NCBI GenBank assembly: GCA_900551145.1 | Contig: URUQ01000002.1 | Location: 1-39,902 of the forward strand | DNA length: 39,902 bases | From: an uncultured Eubacteriales bacterium | GTDB taxonomy: Bacteria > Bacillota > Clostridia > Christensenellales > CAG-917 | Direction: 5' to 3' | Shown here: positions 10,680 to 21,100 of the stretch, in pieces | Layout: the number at the start of each line of letters is the position of its first letter | Position numbering within the stretch: position 1 is the first letter of the stretch | Notes under the pieces: generated by a model | Databases searched by the model: none | What the model was told of the DNA's origin: nothing | What the model saw: only the letters and a program-made list of their open reading frames with translations | Translations under genes and position numbers: made by a program

Positions 10680-13394
10680 ATGGAAACGCGCAAAAGAATG
10701 AAAAAGAGCGTAATCGCTCTCGTTTGCGTACTTTTGCTTGCAAGCATGGTGCTTACGCTCGTTGCGTGCGACGATAAAGAAGACGGCAACGTGCCGACTA
10801 TCAATATCGTAACGTCCGTTGCGGAAGGATCTACTGTAAACAAAGGCGACAAAATCACGTTTGTGGTTGCTGTATCCGATAATAGCGCTTACACCGTGAC
10901 GGTAAGCAATACCGACGTTGCGAGCATCGTTGGTAACACGCTATATATTAACGCAGAAGCATCGCAAGATCTCGACCTCAATTTGATCGTATCGATCAAC
11001 CGTTTGCCGAACGTTAAGAAGGTGGTCACGTTCAAGATGAAAGCACCGGTTGTGCTTCCCACTTTGACCGTAAAGGCAAGCAAGCCCGAAAAGACCAGAC
11101 TCGAAAAGGACGACACGGTTATCGTCAACGCGGTATCTTCCGACGGTAGCGACGTAGTGCTCGGCGTAAGCAACGAGACTCTCGCAAAAGTCGAAGGCAA
11201 CGTAGTTACGATTATCGCAGAACCCGCCCACGAAGAGTCTTTGACGATCACCGCATCTCTCAAAGATTATCCGTCCGTATTGGTCGCAAGACAATATTAC
11301 GTAAAAGCACCGACGATCGACGGACAAGTCACCGGCGCAAACGGCAACGTTTTGACTACTGCCGCAATCAACGCATTGGGCAACAAGAGCATCACCGTCA
11401 ACGGCGTCGTAACGGACTACTTCTTTGACGCAAGCGACGGTTCTACCACCACTAACGAGTATATCACCAAAGTGTTGATGGAAGAAGGCAAGTGGTACGG
11501 TGAATGGTACGCAACGCCGGAAGAAGGCAAACAAGCTTCCGTCATTACCGATAGTTTTGTTGCAACGGAAGAAGCAAACTACATCGGTGAAGGCGGTGTC
11601 GTCGGACGCGGTGTGCAAAGAGTGTTCATCGACAAGAACAACCAAGTCAGCAAAAAACTTCAAACGGGTTCGTTTAGTGTGCCTTATTTGTGGGACAATC
11701 AACATTATTGGAACCATATTCAAGAGTTTGCAACCAACATCTCCAAGAAGTTCGTTTACAGACCCGACGAGGACGTGTTCGAATACGTATGGAAGACGTA
11801 CACCGAAGAAGGTTTGGAAGTCGTTGAAGACGAATACGATTATTATTTGATGACGTATCTTTCTTACAGCTTCACCCCGATGCTTGACGAAACTCTCGAG
11901 AACGTCTACTTCAAGATGGAAAACGGTGAAATCACTAAAGTCCTTGCAAAGACCGCGGAACAAACCGGTTCTAACAAAAACAGAGCGTATACGGAAATCG
12001 TCTTTACGTTTGACAACGTAGGCACGACCGTAGTTCCCAATCCTCAACCTTACGAAACCGACGCAAGAAACGAAGCACTTGCAACGGCTCTTGCAAAGAT
12101 GAAAAACGCAACGAGCTACTCCTTCGAGACGGCTGAAATCACGACGCAAGAACCCACGATCGATCCGGGCGATTATGAACTTTCCGCTTCTACGTCTGCG
12201 ACAGCTTCTACGTCCGCAACGTCTTTCCCCGCAGGAGCGTCAACGGGTACTGTCGGTCTTAAAGGCCGTATCACTCAAGACGCAATATTGCTCACGAGAA
12301 CGGGTAAGTATAGTTTTACGATGGACGGCGATATGCCTTATCACTTCCAATACACCGGCTACAAGAACAACGCCGACGGAACGTACGATTACTTCGAGCG
12401 CAACTTCAAGACTCAGGTTTTCGAAGGTAAACGCAAATACGAAGGCACTATCGCAAGCGCGGGCATTCTTCCGGGCTGGGATATTTCCGCAGACGTCTTC
12501 AAATTCGCAGGTAGCAATACCGACGCAGACGGCAAGACCGTAACCAAGTACGTATTGCGCAACACGCAAATCATCGAAGGCGCGGCAAAAGAAGTTTGTA
12601 TGCATACCAACGTAAACAACACCATAGCGTCGTCTCAAGTTGCGTTTACGATTATCGTTGACAGCGAAGGTAACGTTGTGTCCACGACTTTCCCGTACGA
12701 ATATCCGGGTTATTCGGGATATTGCAAGACGACGTACAGCCAAGTCAACAAGACTCAATTCACGGACGAGTTTGACGGATACGTCGAGAGAGTGATGCCA
12801 GAATGGTCAGACCTCCAAACAGTCAAGTATTATCACAAACATACGTCCGATTTGAAGCAATACGAGTGCTACAACGCAAACGCAAAAGACCCGTATCACT
12901 TCTATCCCGACAAATGCACGCACATTGCGTCGCTTGACGTGGTAATCAACAACGTGTTCGGAGACAACGCGTCTGTATTCCCGAGTGCAAGCGCATTCAG
13001 AAGAATATTTGACGATAACCTCAACCTCGCAGGCGATACCAACGGTATCCTCGGCTTCTTCGATTACAAGACGGAAGAACTCGCAGACGGCACTGAAAAA
13101 TACACGGATTATGTGACGTGGACGGCAAGCGCACCCGACGAATATCTCGACGAAAAAGGCGCATTGTACGGAGATGGCTTTAACAGCTTCTTCGCGAGAA
13201 TGAATTCCGTAATGCAAAATCTCGGCTACACCTACAACAGCGGTGTTTCCGACCTTACGGGCGGTGCGTCGGGTACTTTGGATAAGAAAGCGGTTTACTC
13301 AATCGAGGGCAAACTCACAATCGTCTATGAGATAGGTCGCAACAACCGCGTTGACGTAGACGTTTACAACTACGGCGATTACAAAATCGCATAA
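10680..13394 (+). CDS. Multidomain lipoprotein with tandem Ig-like domains, 904 aa
   Basis: The ATG at 10680 follows an AAAGGAGAA site (10665-10672). The upstream in-frame TTG at 10647 reads through that site and is rejected. The lipobox is LVAC (Cys30) after a basic N-terminus. Two similar beta domains of about 85 residues follow (roughly 35-120 and 121-210). Both contain a strand of the form V-x-x-V-S-[ND]-x-[DE]-x-A-x-[IV] and end in K-A-P. The C-terminal 690 residues are unassigned, rich in Tyr, Asp and Thr, and end in a region resembling the tail of the 787-aa protein, suggesting the two are distant paralogues. The 90-bp gap before it contains a run of eight G (10609-10616) and no clear promoter, so it may depend on read-through from upstream. 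Confidence 0.86.
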   Translation: METRKRMKKSVIALVCVLLLASMVLTLVACDDKEDGNVPTINIVTSVAEGSTVNKGDKITFVVAVSDNSAYTVTVSNTDVASIVGNTLYINAEASQDLDLNLIVSINRLPNVKKVVTFKMKAPVVLPTLTVKASKPEKTRLEKDDTVIVNAVSSDGSDVVLGVSNETLAKVEGNVVTIIAEPAHEESLTITASLKDYPSVLVARQYYVKAPTIDGQVTGANGNVLTTAAINALGNKSITVNGVVTDYFFDASDGSTTTNEYITKVLMEEGKWYGEWYATPEEGKQASVITDSFVATEEANYIGEGGVVGRGVQRVFIDKNNQVSKKLQTGSFSVPYLWDNQHYWNHIQEFATNISKKFVYRPDEDVFEYVWKTYTEEGLEVVEDEYDYYLMTYLSYSFTPMLDETLENVYFKMENGEITKVLAKTAEQTGSNKNRAYTEIVFTFDNVGTTVVPNPQPYETDARNEALATALAKMKNATSYSFETAEITTQEPTIDPGDYELSASTSATASTSATSFPAGASTGTVGLKGRITQDAILLTRTGKYSFTMDGDMPYHFQYTGYKNNADGTYDYFERNFKTQVFEGKRKYEGTIASAGILPGWDISADVFKFAGSNTDADGKTVTKYVLRNTQIIEGAAKEVCMHTNVNNTIASSQVAFTIIVDSEGNVVSTTFPYEYPGYSGYCKTTYSQVNKTQFTDEFDGYVERVMPEWSDLQTVKYYHKHTSDLKQYECYNANAKDPYHFYPDKCTHIASLDVVINNVFGDNASVFPSASAFRRIFDDNLNLAGDTNGILGFFDYKTEELADGTEKYTDYVTWTASAPDEYLDEKGALYGDGFNSFFARMNSVMQNLGYTYNSGVSDLTGGASGTLDKKAVYSIEGKLTIVYEIGRNNRVDVDVYNYGDYKIA

Positions 13395-13464
13395 CAGGCA
13401 AAGTGCCTAAAAAAAATCGACCTATCGTCGATAAAAACAAACGAATAATGTCGGAGTCGATATT

Positions 13465-16400
13465 ATGAAAAGAAAATTACTGATAATCGTTGCTTTAATA
13501 TTGATACTGACTGCTTTGACATTTGCAGGCTGTGACAAAGGGGGCGGGAGCAATCCCGACCCCGACGTCCCGCCGACGCCGACTCCTCAAGAGGTTGTCA
13601 AAGTAGCAGCAAAGCAAGAAACCGTTTCTATCCACGAAAAAAAGTTCGCGGATTTTAACTATACATCGCTTTTCATTATTACGGTTGACGACAAACAAGT
13701 GCTTATTCAACAAGCGTATCTCGATTTGAGCCATCTTCCTAAAAACGTAGGAGAGGAGGGGTACGTCGTGTGTGAATATAAGGGCGAAAGTGCAAGATGC
13801 AATATCACGATTACGCCAATAACGTACGATTTGACGCTTTCGGCAAACGAGATAAGCATCACCCAACTTCAAGTTGACGACGGATACGATTATCTTGCTC
13901 TCTTCCACGCAACGGAAGACGGTGAGACGAGGAAAATCACCGATGATATGGTGAAAAACGACGTCAAACGCGAGGTGGGTGATTATACGTATAGCGTAAC
14001 CTATCAAGGCATCACCAAGACGTTGACCGTACACGTGACGGAAGCGCACAAAGTGGAAGTGGTGAATTCGTATAGACTTCTTCAGCTTCAAATAGAACAA
14101 CTTGAAGATCTTGACGTAACGACGCTTTTCTCCATCTATCTTGACGGTGAAACCATCAAAGTTACCGAAGATATGATTGACGCAAGCGCGCTCGAAAACG
14201 CACAAGTGGGACAAGAATACGAAGTAGTGCTCACTTACGTTTATAAGGACGCACGCGCGAGTTCCACTGCGAAAATCAAAATCGTTCCGCCCAAAGACGT
14301 CGTGGTAAACGCGCGCAACGCCGTGATTTTCCCGAACGGTGGGAATCTCGACGTGAGAACTTTGTTTACGATAAAGGAAGGGGACGAATACGTGACCGTA
14401 ACCGACGATATGATTACGGGCAGTATCGACTATTCCGCCGAAGGCAGCAACGAGATTACCTTGACATATAAAGGCAAAAGCGCAACCGCAATCGTAGAAG
14501 TACGACGCGGTGTTGTTATCACTTTGCCAAAAGGTGATACGATTGCAGTCAAGAAAGGCACCAATAAAATAGAATATAACTTCGCAAACGACGTCGTAGT
14601 GTCCGTCAACGGCACGAGATTTACGTTTGTGACTTACGGTGATGGCACCGCATATCATATCAATACTACGGGCGTGGATTTCTCAACGGCGGGTATTTAT
14701 ACCGCAACCGTGAGTATCCCGTATACGGATAGTAGCAAATCAACCACTTACACGACGGCAACTATCAACTACGTCGTGAAAGAAACCACTTACGAATTGT
14801 CAGTGCTCCAAAGCGAGGTCTTGCTTGCACAAGGCACGACTTCTTATAGCTTGGCAAAGAATATCTCCGTCAAAGTCAACGGCACAACAAAAGTCGTAGT
14901 GTTCGACAAAGCCGTTGCGGAAAGCGACTTCTTGACGGTGTATGCAAAACTTCTCACAAATCCTATCGATTTCAACCTCGTCGGCACGCAACACGTCAAA
15001 ATGGAAGTATACGCGGGCGGTATGGACGAAGAGCCCGAAATCGTGGAATTTGACGTGAGAATCAAGTCCAACGTCAAAGTAACGGCGTACGGCAAAGTCG
15101 TTTTCGTCGGCAAAACCGTTTATACGCTCGATTTGTTCTCGGTAAAAGACGGCAACAAAGACATCAAAGTGACCGCGGATATGCTCGAGGGCAAAGTGGA
15201 TACTTATACTCCCGGGGTATATTCCGTCAAAATTGATTATCTCGGAGTTGAAGCAACGGCAAAAGTCGTGGTGCTTTCCGACGATATCGTAGGCACGTAC
15301 AAGACGAATATGACCACTATCCCGAGCGAAATAAGCAAAGATTACGGCTCTTGGGAAGAGGACGACGGCTGGGGTGACTACGGTGACAGCGACATAGACG
15401 ACGAGGTGAAACCCGTCGTCCCGCTAAAAGATATGACCATAAGCGCGGACGGCACTATCGTAGTAAACGGCACGACGGCGCAAGTGGTTGACGGCGTAGA
15501 CCAATCAACTATAATAATCAGTCTCGGAAGAGCAAACTACACGCTTTACATCAACGACGGCATCGTGGTGCTCGATCCCGACAATTCCAACAGACTTTCG
15601 TTTACGGATGCAAGACGCCCGCTCGTGTATTTCAGCAAAAATATTTGGAATTTGAAATCGAGAGTGGTGGTGAATAGCACTTCCAATTACGTTTTGTCAA
15701 CGACGTATACCGCTTATTCCATCGATACGTTCAAAATCGAGAACAAGCAAACGGGGCAAACGAGCTGGTACGGACTTTACACAAGACTTGTCAGTAAGAA
15801 CTCCGCAGACACCGTTTACAACGTAAGCTGGGGCGAGGCAAGTTATCCCGACGATTTTATACCAAAAGCAAACGCAACGTCGGTGTTGACTTTCGGAGGT
15901 CAACAATACGAGTTTGTTATGTCCACTTCCGTCACTGCAAAAATTCAAACGACGGAGCAAGCGCAAAAGTATAGCGGTACTTACAAAGGCTCTATTGACG
16001 GTGACGACAGAGCAAGACTTACCGTGGACGCGCTGGGCAAGTACACATTGTCCTTAAACGGAAAGACGTTGTTTAGCTCAAGCAAGTCGGAGATTGCAAG
16101 TATGGTCAACGGCGGTGTCAACACCGACGACGATATCTTGTATTTTTACAACTACAAAACGTCTTATTATTCCTATAAGATAATAATCAATAACGAAGCC
16201 AAAACGTTTGAAGCGGTCAAAAAGGACGGGTTGTTCGGCTACTACGAGTTTGACAATAGATTTATCTTCCTCGACGGCTACGGCAAAGGCTTTGCGAAAC
16301 TCGACAAGACGAGTTACACTGAGGTAAAAGTCGAGTATGAGAGAAACGCAAACGAAGTCACATTGAGATTTATCGACCCACCCTACGATTACGAATACGG

Positions 16401-17856
16401 ACAAGAAGCGACGTTCGTCGTATCGACGTTCGGCAACGTTTTGAGTGTCAAGTACGTGGAGGGTGACAAATTAGCCGGAGCGGACTTCGTAAACAGCCGT
16501 ATCGAGAGCGGTGCAATCGTAACGATAGGTCAAACGACTTTTGATAGAGGCACGGGTACAATCGTCAATCAATCGATACTCAATTCTATTAAGATCGTCA
16601 CCAAGCAAGGTACGCTCACCGATGCGGAAAAGAAGAAATGTGTGGATTTGAGTGCAGTCGTAGTCAACAGGGCGGGATTCTATTCCTTACCGATTACTCT
16701 CGATCTCAACGGCGAAAGCGTGACGGCGTATTATGCGATTCAAATTGTCGCTCCTATCGATGGCGCAAATAAGACATTCAAAGCCGAATATGGCAACGGA
16801 TTGATAAATAATTCGATTTCGCTCAACATAGACAATTACAGTCAACTCACGCTCGTATGCGGCAGCGTTACGTACAAAGGTTTTGTGAGTGCGTCGGATA
16901 CCGAGTTCTATTCCAGAGCGTACGATTCAAACGGCAACGTGCTTGACGTTCAAGGCGGTTGGCTTGCGGACGGTATCGTGTTTGTGAGAGCGTCGGGCGC
17001 GGTTATCGTCAACGAGTACTTTGCAAAAGGCACTGTCAGCACGGCGGGCGGAAACGGTGCGGTGTTGCGAAAGATGGAATACGACGGGAAAATTACGTAT
17101 TTGTATTCGGCATCTGTCGCATCTCAAGTGGAGATTATCTCCGATATCCAAACGCTTGAAGGCAACGGCACCGAAAACGGCGCGATCGTCAAATTTTCGC
17201 TGAAAGGCAAAGAAATCATTGCCAAAATCTTGCAATGGGGCAGTGCGTCGGGCGGATTGCTTATAAACGACGGATATAGAGGAACGTATACGTGTGCGGG
17301 ACAAGATAATCTCGTCGTTGACGGCTTTGGCAATTTGTCTATCGGCACGATAATCGGCACGTATACTTTCAATGCAAACGGTTCGTTGCTTGTCAAAACG
17401 AGCACGGATATGTTCGTTCTTGACGTAAGTGTCATGAATGGCACTTACAAACCGAGTAGTATCAATCTCGATGCTTCGCTCGTTAGAGGCAAAACGTTTA
17501 GTGCGGAATACTACTTCGTATGCCCGAGCGACGAAACGAGCAGATATTTGGCACAAACGCAATTCATATTCTTGGCGGACGGCAAGGTGTCGGTGATTTC
17601 TGTTTCTACGGAGCACGACTCGGGAGAGGACCAATGCCCGCAAGATACGTACAAACCGTCGTTTGCTTCAAAGAACGGATTGCTCGGTGAATATCAAGTG
17701 ATCGGCAACACGTTGAAAGTGACCGTCGGAGGAGCAACGTTCACGTTTGAGATAAGCGACGTATCGCTTGCGGATACGCTCGTATGCACTTCGACGACGC
17801 TGGATCAAAGCACGAGCCAAGGCGCGTTCAAAGTCGGCGAAAAGTTTTCCGTATAA
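13465..17856 (+). CDS. Giant Ig-like-repeat lipoprotein, 1463 aa
   Basis: The lipobox is FAGC (Cys23), followed by a Pro-rich linker (P-P-T-P-T-P). Four tandem beta domains of about 75 aa follow at about 46-117, 119-193, 195-275 and 278-348. A clear fifth copy lies at about 535-605. The conserved core is L-F-x-I, then V-T-x-D-M, then Y-x-V-x-x-x-Y-x-G and a final V-x-V strand. An acidic, Trp/Gly-rich linker occurs near 625-650. From about 608 on there are copies of a G-T-Y ... L-x-x-D-G-x-G module, clearest at about 835 and 1271, which is also present in the next gene. GGAG at 13453-13456 lies eight bases before the ATG. The 70-bp gap upstream has two small hairpins but no T-tract terminator, so it is probably in the same operon. 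It is most likely an adhesin or glycan-binding surface protein; the ligand is unknown. Confidence 0.87.
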   Translation: MKRKLLIIVALILILTALTFAGCDKGGGSNPDPDVPPTPTPQEVVKVAAKQETVSIHEKKFADFNYTSLFIITVDDKQVLIQQAYLDLSHLPKNVGEEGYVVCEYKGESARCNITITPITYDLTLSANEISITQLQVDDGYDYLALFHATEDGETRKITDDMVKNDVKREVGDYTYSVTYQGITKTLTVHVTEAHKVEVVNSYRLLQLQIEQLEDLDVTTLFSIYLDGETIKVTEDMIDASALENAQVGQEYEVVLTYVYKDARASSTAKIKIVPPKDVVVNARNAVIFPNGGNLDVRTLFTIKEGDEYVTVTDDMITGSIDYSAEGSNEITLTYKGKSATAIVEVRRGVVITLPKGDTIAVKKGTNKIEYNFANDVVVSVNGTRFTFVTYGDGTAYHINTTGVDFSTAGIYTATVSIPYTDSSKSTTYTTATINYVVKETTYELSVLQSEVLLAQGTTSYSLAKNISVKVNGTTKVVVFDKAVAESDFLTVYAKLLTNPIDFNLVGTQHVKMEVYAGGMDEEPEIVEFDVRIKSNVKVTAYGKVVFVGKTVYTLDLFSVKDGNKDIKVTADMLEGKVDTYTPGVYSVKIDYLGVEATAKVVVLSDDIVGTYKTNMTTIPSEISKDYGSWEEDDGWGDYGDSDIDDEVKPVVPLKDMTISADGTIVVNGTTAQVVDGVDQSTIIISLGRANYTLYINDGIVVLDPDNSNRLSFTDARRPLVYFSKNIWNLKSRVVVNSTSNYVLSTTYTAYSIDTFKIENKQTGQTSWYGLYTRLVSKNSADTVYNVSWGEASYPDDFIPKANATSVLTFGGQQYEFVMSTSVTAKIQTTEQAQKYSGTYKGSIDGDDRARLTVDALGKYTLSLNGKTLFSSSKSEIASMVNGGVNTDDDILYFYNYKTSYYSYKIIINNEAKTFEAVKKDGLFGYYEFDNRFIFLDGYGKGFAKLDKTSYTEVKVEYERNANEVTLRFIDPPYDYEYGQEATFVVSTFGNVLSVKYVEGDKLAGADFVNSRIESGAIVTIGQTTFDRGTGTIVNQSILNSIKIVTKQGTLTDAEKKKCVDLSAVVVNRAGFYSLPITLDLNGESVTAYYAIQIVAPIDGANKTFKAEYGNGLINNSISLNIDNYSQLTLVCGSVTYKGFVSASDTEFYSRAYDSNGNVLDVQGGWLADGIVFVRASGAVIVNEYFAKGTVSTAGGNGAVLRKMEYDGKITYLYSASVASQVEIISDIQTLEGNGTENGAIVKFSLKGKEIIAKILQWGSASGGLLINDGYRGTYTCAGQDNLVVDGFGNLSIGTIIGTYTFNANGSLLVKTSTDMFVLDVSVMNGTYKPSSINLDASLVRGKTFSAEYYFVCPSDETSRYLAQTQFIFLADGKVSVISVSTEHDSGEDQCPQDTYKPSFASKNGLLGEYQVIGNTLKVTVGGATFTFEISDVSLADTLVCTSTTLDQSTSQGAFKVGEKFSV

Positions 17857-17884
17857 TAAAATAAAAAAATAGATTGCCAAAAAA

Positions 17885-17913
17885 TTGACAAATAGTCAAT
17901 TTGGACTTAGAAT
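17885..17913 (+). promoter_or_regulatory. Strong sigma-A promoter with palindromic -35 region
   Basis: The -35 is a perfect TTGACA (17885-17890), the spacer is 17 bp, and the -10 is TAGAAT (17908-17913). The -35 lies inside the inverted repeat TTGAC-AAATA-GTCAA (17885-17899), which could be a repressor site. It probably drives the leader and the 1996-aa lipoprotein gene. Confidence 0.75.
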
Positions 17914-17919
17914 ATTTGC

Positions 17920-18094
17920 ATAATATAGCAAAGTTCTGCAAAAAGCGCATAAAAATGCAGTTTTTGAATAGGATTTTGCATATTTTGTGATGAAAAACTG
18001 AATAAATAGTCGCTTTGATGTGCGCACACGGGGTACGGGTGCGCATATCGTAGTATCAAAAAGCGATAAAAGCGAGCAAAAAACCGCTTTTTTT
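17920..18094 (+). ncRNA. Candidate structured leader or small RNA
   Basis: Between the promoter and the terminator-like hairpin there is no credible ORF, but there are two further hairpins. The first (17939-17966) pairs CAAAAA and GCAT with ATGC and TTTTTG. The second (18017-18049) has an 11-bp stem with one wobble, built around TGCGCAC and GTGCGCA. With the terminal T-tract hairpin this gives a transcript of about 175 nt. It could be a free small RNA or an attenuator upstream of the lipoprotein gene at 18175. It matches no riboswitch class I recognise. The ends are inferred from promoter and terminator positions. Confidence 0.4.
18068..18094 (+). terminator. Possible intrinsic terminator or attenuator
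   Basis: AAAAGCG (18068-18074) pairs with CGCTTTT (18085-18091) around a 10-nt loop, followed by further T. The stem has only three G-C pairs, so termination may be partial, as an attenuator would be. It lies 80 bp before the next ATG. Confidence 0.45.
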
Positions 18095-18174
18095 ACACAA
18101 ATTCGCCCGAAATAAACTTAAAGTGGCGACAATCAAATTGTATCAACCGATATCAATATATAAGGAGAACGACA

Positions 18175-21100
18175 ATGAAGCGAAACAAAATTATGTTTGT
18201 GATTGCAATCGTTGCGATACTTGCCGTTTTGTTCGTTGCTTGTGATGAGGGTACTCAACCCGAACATACTCATACATACGGGGCATGGACAGTCACAACG
18301 GCACCGACGGAAGGCACGGCGGGCTCGGCAACGAGAGCGTGCGCTTGCGGAGACGTACAAACTACGACCGTCGCAAAATTGAGCGACACGTCGGTGTGGA
18401 CGGTTACCGTAAGTCAGGACGCAACTCACGAAACGGCAGGTTTTAAGGCGTATAAGTCGGCAGATTTCGGCACGTTTACCGTGACAGTGCCCAAGGGTGA
18501 GCACGCATACGGTGCGTGGGAAATCTCCAAAGAGCCTACCGAGACCGAAACGGGTATTGCAAGAAGATATTGCACTTGCGGACACTACGACGAGGCGGTC
18601 CTTGCAGTGTTGACCAATGCTACCGTTTGGACCAAGACCACGGAAGGCGCAACGCACCAAGCTCCCGGCAGAGAGATTTACACGTCCGAATACGGCGTTG
18701 TGACTATCGTCACGGACGCAATCCAACACGTTTACGGTGAATGGACATCCAATAACGACGGCACACATTCTCGCGTATGCGCTTGCGGAGACAGACAACA
18801 GGAAAACTGCGTGTACAATCAAAGAGTCGATGCACCCGCATTCCTCAAATCGGCTGCAACTTGCACGAGCAAAGCGGAGTATTATTTGAGCTGCGTTTGC
18901 GGAGCACATAGTACGGCAACATTTGAAAGCGGCACGGCTCTCGGCCACGACTATTACAACTTCCAAGTGAAGTCCGAACCGACTTGCACGGAAGCAGGTC
19001 AAGTCGTTGCAGACTGCAGGAGATGTGACCAAAAATACGACGGAGCAATCCCCGCACTCGGACACGATTTCACGGGTGACTGCGTTCCTTATGAGGAAAC
19101 AATCGATTGGGGCGACGAAGGTGGCGCGGAATATGACGGAAGCGAATATCACGTGCATAAATGCACGCGTTGTGACGCAGTAGACTCTGCACACAAAGAA
19201 AAACACGCATTCGGTGAGGCGACCTACACATTGGTTTCTCCCACAGCGGGTTGGCATAGTGTTAAAAAGAACACCGTTTGCGAAGATTGCGGATTCAAAA
19301 ACATAGAGGATGCATTTGACGCGAATTACGTGGAAAGCAATTTCTTCACGAAGGGTGAGGAGGTCAAGGCTGACTACAATCAACCCGGTTACGTTGAATA
19401 TACCTACAAGTCAACAGGCGAAACTTTCAGAATCGCAACGCCTCAACTCGTTGCACCTTACGTTGGTACGACTTATTACGCAATCGAAGTGGAGACGGCC
19501 GAAAATGGCGTTGCTGTGTCTTTGACCGATTTGACGTCGGCAAGAGCTACGTTTGACGCAAACGGCAAGGCAACCGGCGAAGCATTCCCGTTCAGGGGCG
19601 AAAATACTATTCGCATCACTGACGCTACGACGGGCGCACTCACCTATACAAGAGTTAACAGCACTTCCACATACAACGAAACGGGTTGCATTAACCTTGA
19701 AAACGGCGTTATCGTACACACAAACAATGGTAGCAATTCAGACTTGATAGTGATGTTCCCGACCTCTATGACGGTTACGGCCAAAGACGTGACAGGTTCT
19801 ACGTGGACGGACTCTATGGCATTTGCATACAACGCAAAATGCGGCCTCAACGAAACGCACTTGTTCAACGTGTTTGTATATGAGGGCAACGTTTACTTTG
19901 GCGCACAATTCGTCGATGCAGACGGCAATGCAGTTGCTGCGGGCGCATGCTCCGAAGCACCTTACGTCAAAGTGCTCGATGCAGGGGGCAACAAAGTCCA
20001 AGCGTTTGCACAAAAGAACGGCGGACTCAGCGTTACCGACGGCAAAGAAGGCACTTACACGAGCGTGGACAACACCCTCAAATTTGACGGTGTCGGCGGT
20101 TTCGTATTGAACGGAAAGAGCGGTTTCTACACAGTGGCGGCAGAAGACGCAAGCTACGGCTACGACGCATACGTCGGTGCCGACGTTGCAACCGCAACCG
20201 AATATTATCAAATCACTCTCGGCGAAAACAACACTTGCACGGTGGTCAAACCCGAAGCGACGTTGAGCTTTGGAGGCGACGGAGTTGAAGGCGTTGAAAA
20301 CATCACTGCAAACGTTAATATCGTCACGACGCTCCCGACTCCCGTAAGAGAAGGCTACGTATTCAACGGCTGGCAACTTAACGGTGAAGGCAACGCAGTT
20401 TCGACTTTCAAAGCACCCGTTGCTGGCAATGATTATGCATTTGTGGCACAATGGACTAAGAAAACTACCGTTACGGTGAGAGACCTCAAAGACGAAGACA
20501 AGGCGCAATATAGCACCGTTTACGTCGGCGTAGGCAATCCGTTTGTTGGAGTTCTTCCCGCATACGATGAAAACACTTATAGAGACGGCTACAAGTTTGT
20601 CGGTTGGTATCTCGACAACGGCGACGGCGTTTTGAATACCGAAGAAGATACTCCTCTCGGTGACGCCGATACGGCAGCAATCGAAGGCGAAGATTACGTA
20701 ATCTTTGCTGTGTGGAATTGGGCTGGCAACGTCGAATTCGAAGAGCAAACAGGTTATACTTTTGTCTACGACGCGACAAATGGTTATTGGAAGAGCAACA
20801 ATAAGGGAATTAATAACAGCACTGCCACAATGGAATTCACGGCAACGGAAGGTGTTGTCAATGTGTCATTGGAATACTATTGTGAATCCGAAGCAGCGGA
20901 TAAATGGGATTATTTGACAATCTACTATGGCCCCAATTGGGAGCGTGTAACAGCAGGTGGCAAGGCGTGTGATTGGAATTGGAAGAAAATCGAAACCACT
21001 CTCACATTTAAAGCGGGTGATACAAACCAACGTATTAGAATAACGTATCAAAAAGATCCTAGCGGCTCAGGCGGTTCGGATACGGCATATATAAGAAATC

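Noticed and set aside
13396..13432. Terminators between the 904- and 1463-aa lipoprotein genes
   Set aside because: Two short hairpins exist (AGGCA/TGCCT and ATCGAC/GTCGAT) but both are followed by A-runs, not T-runs, on the + strand.
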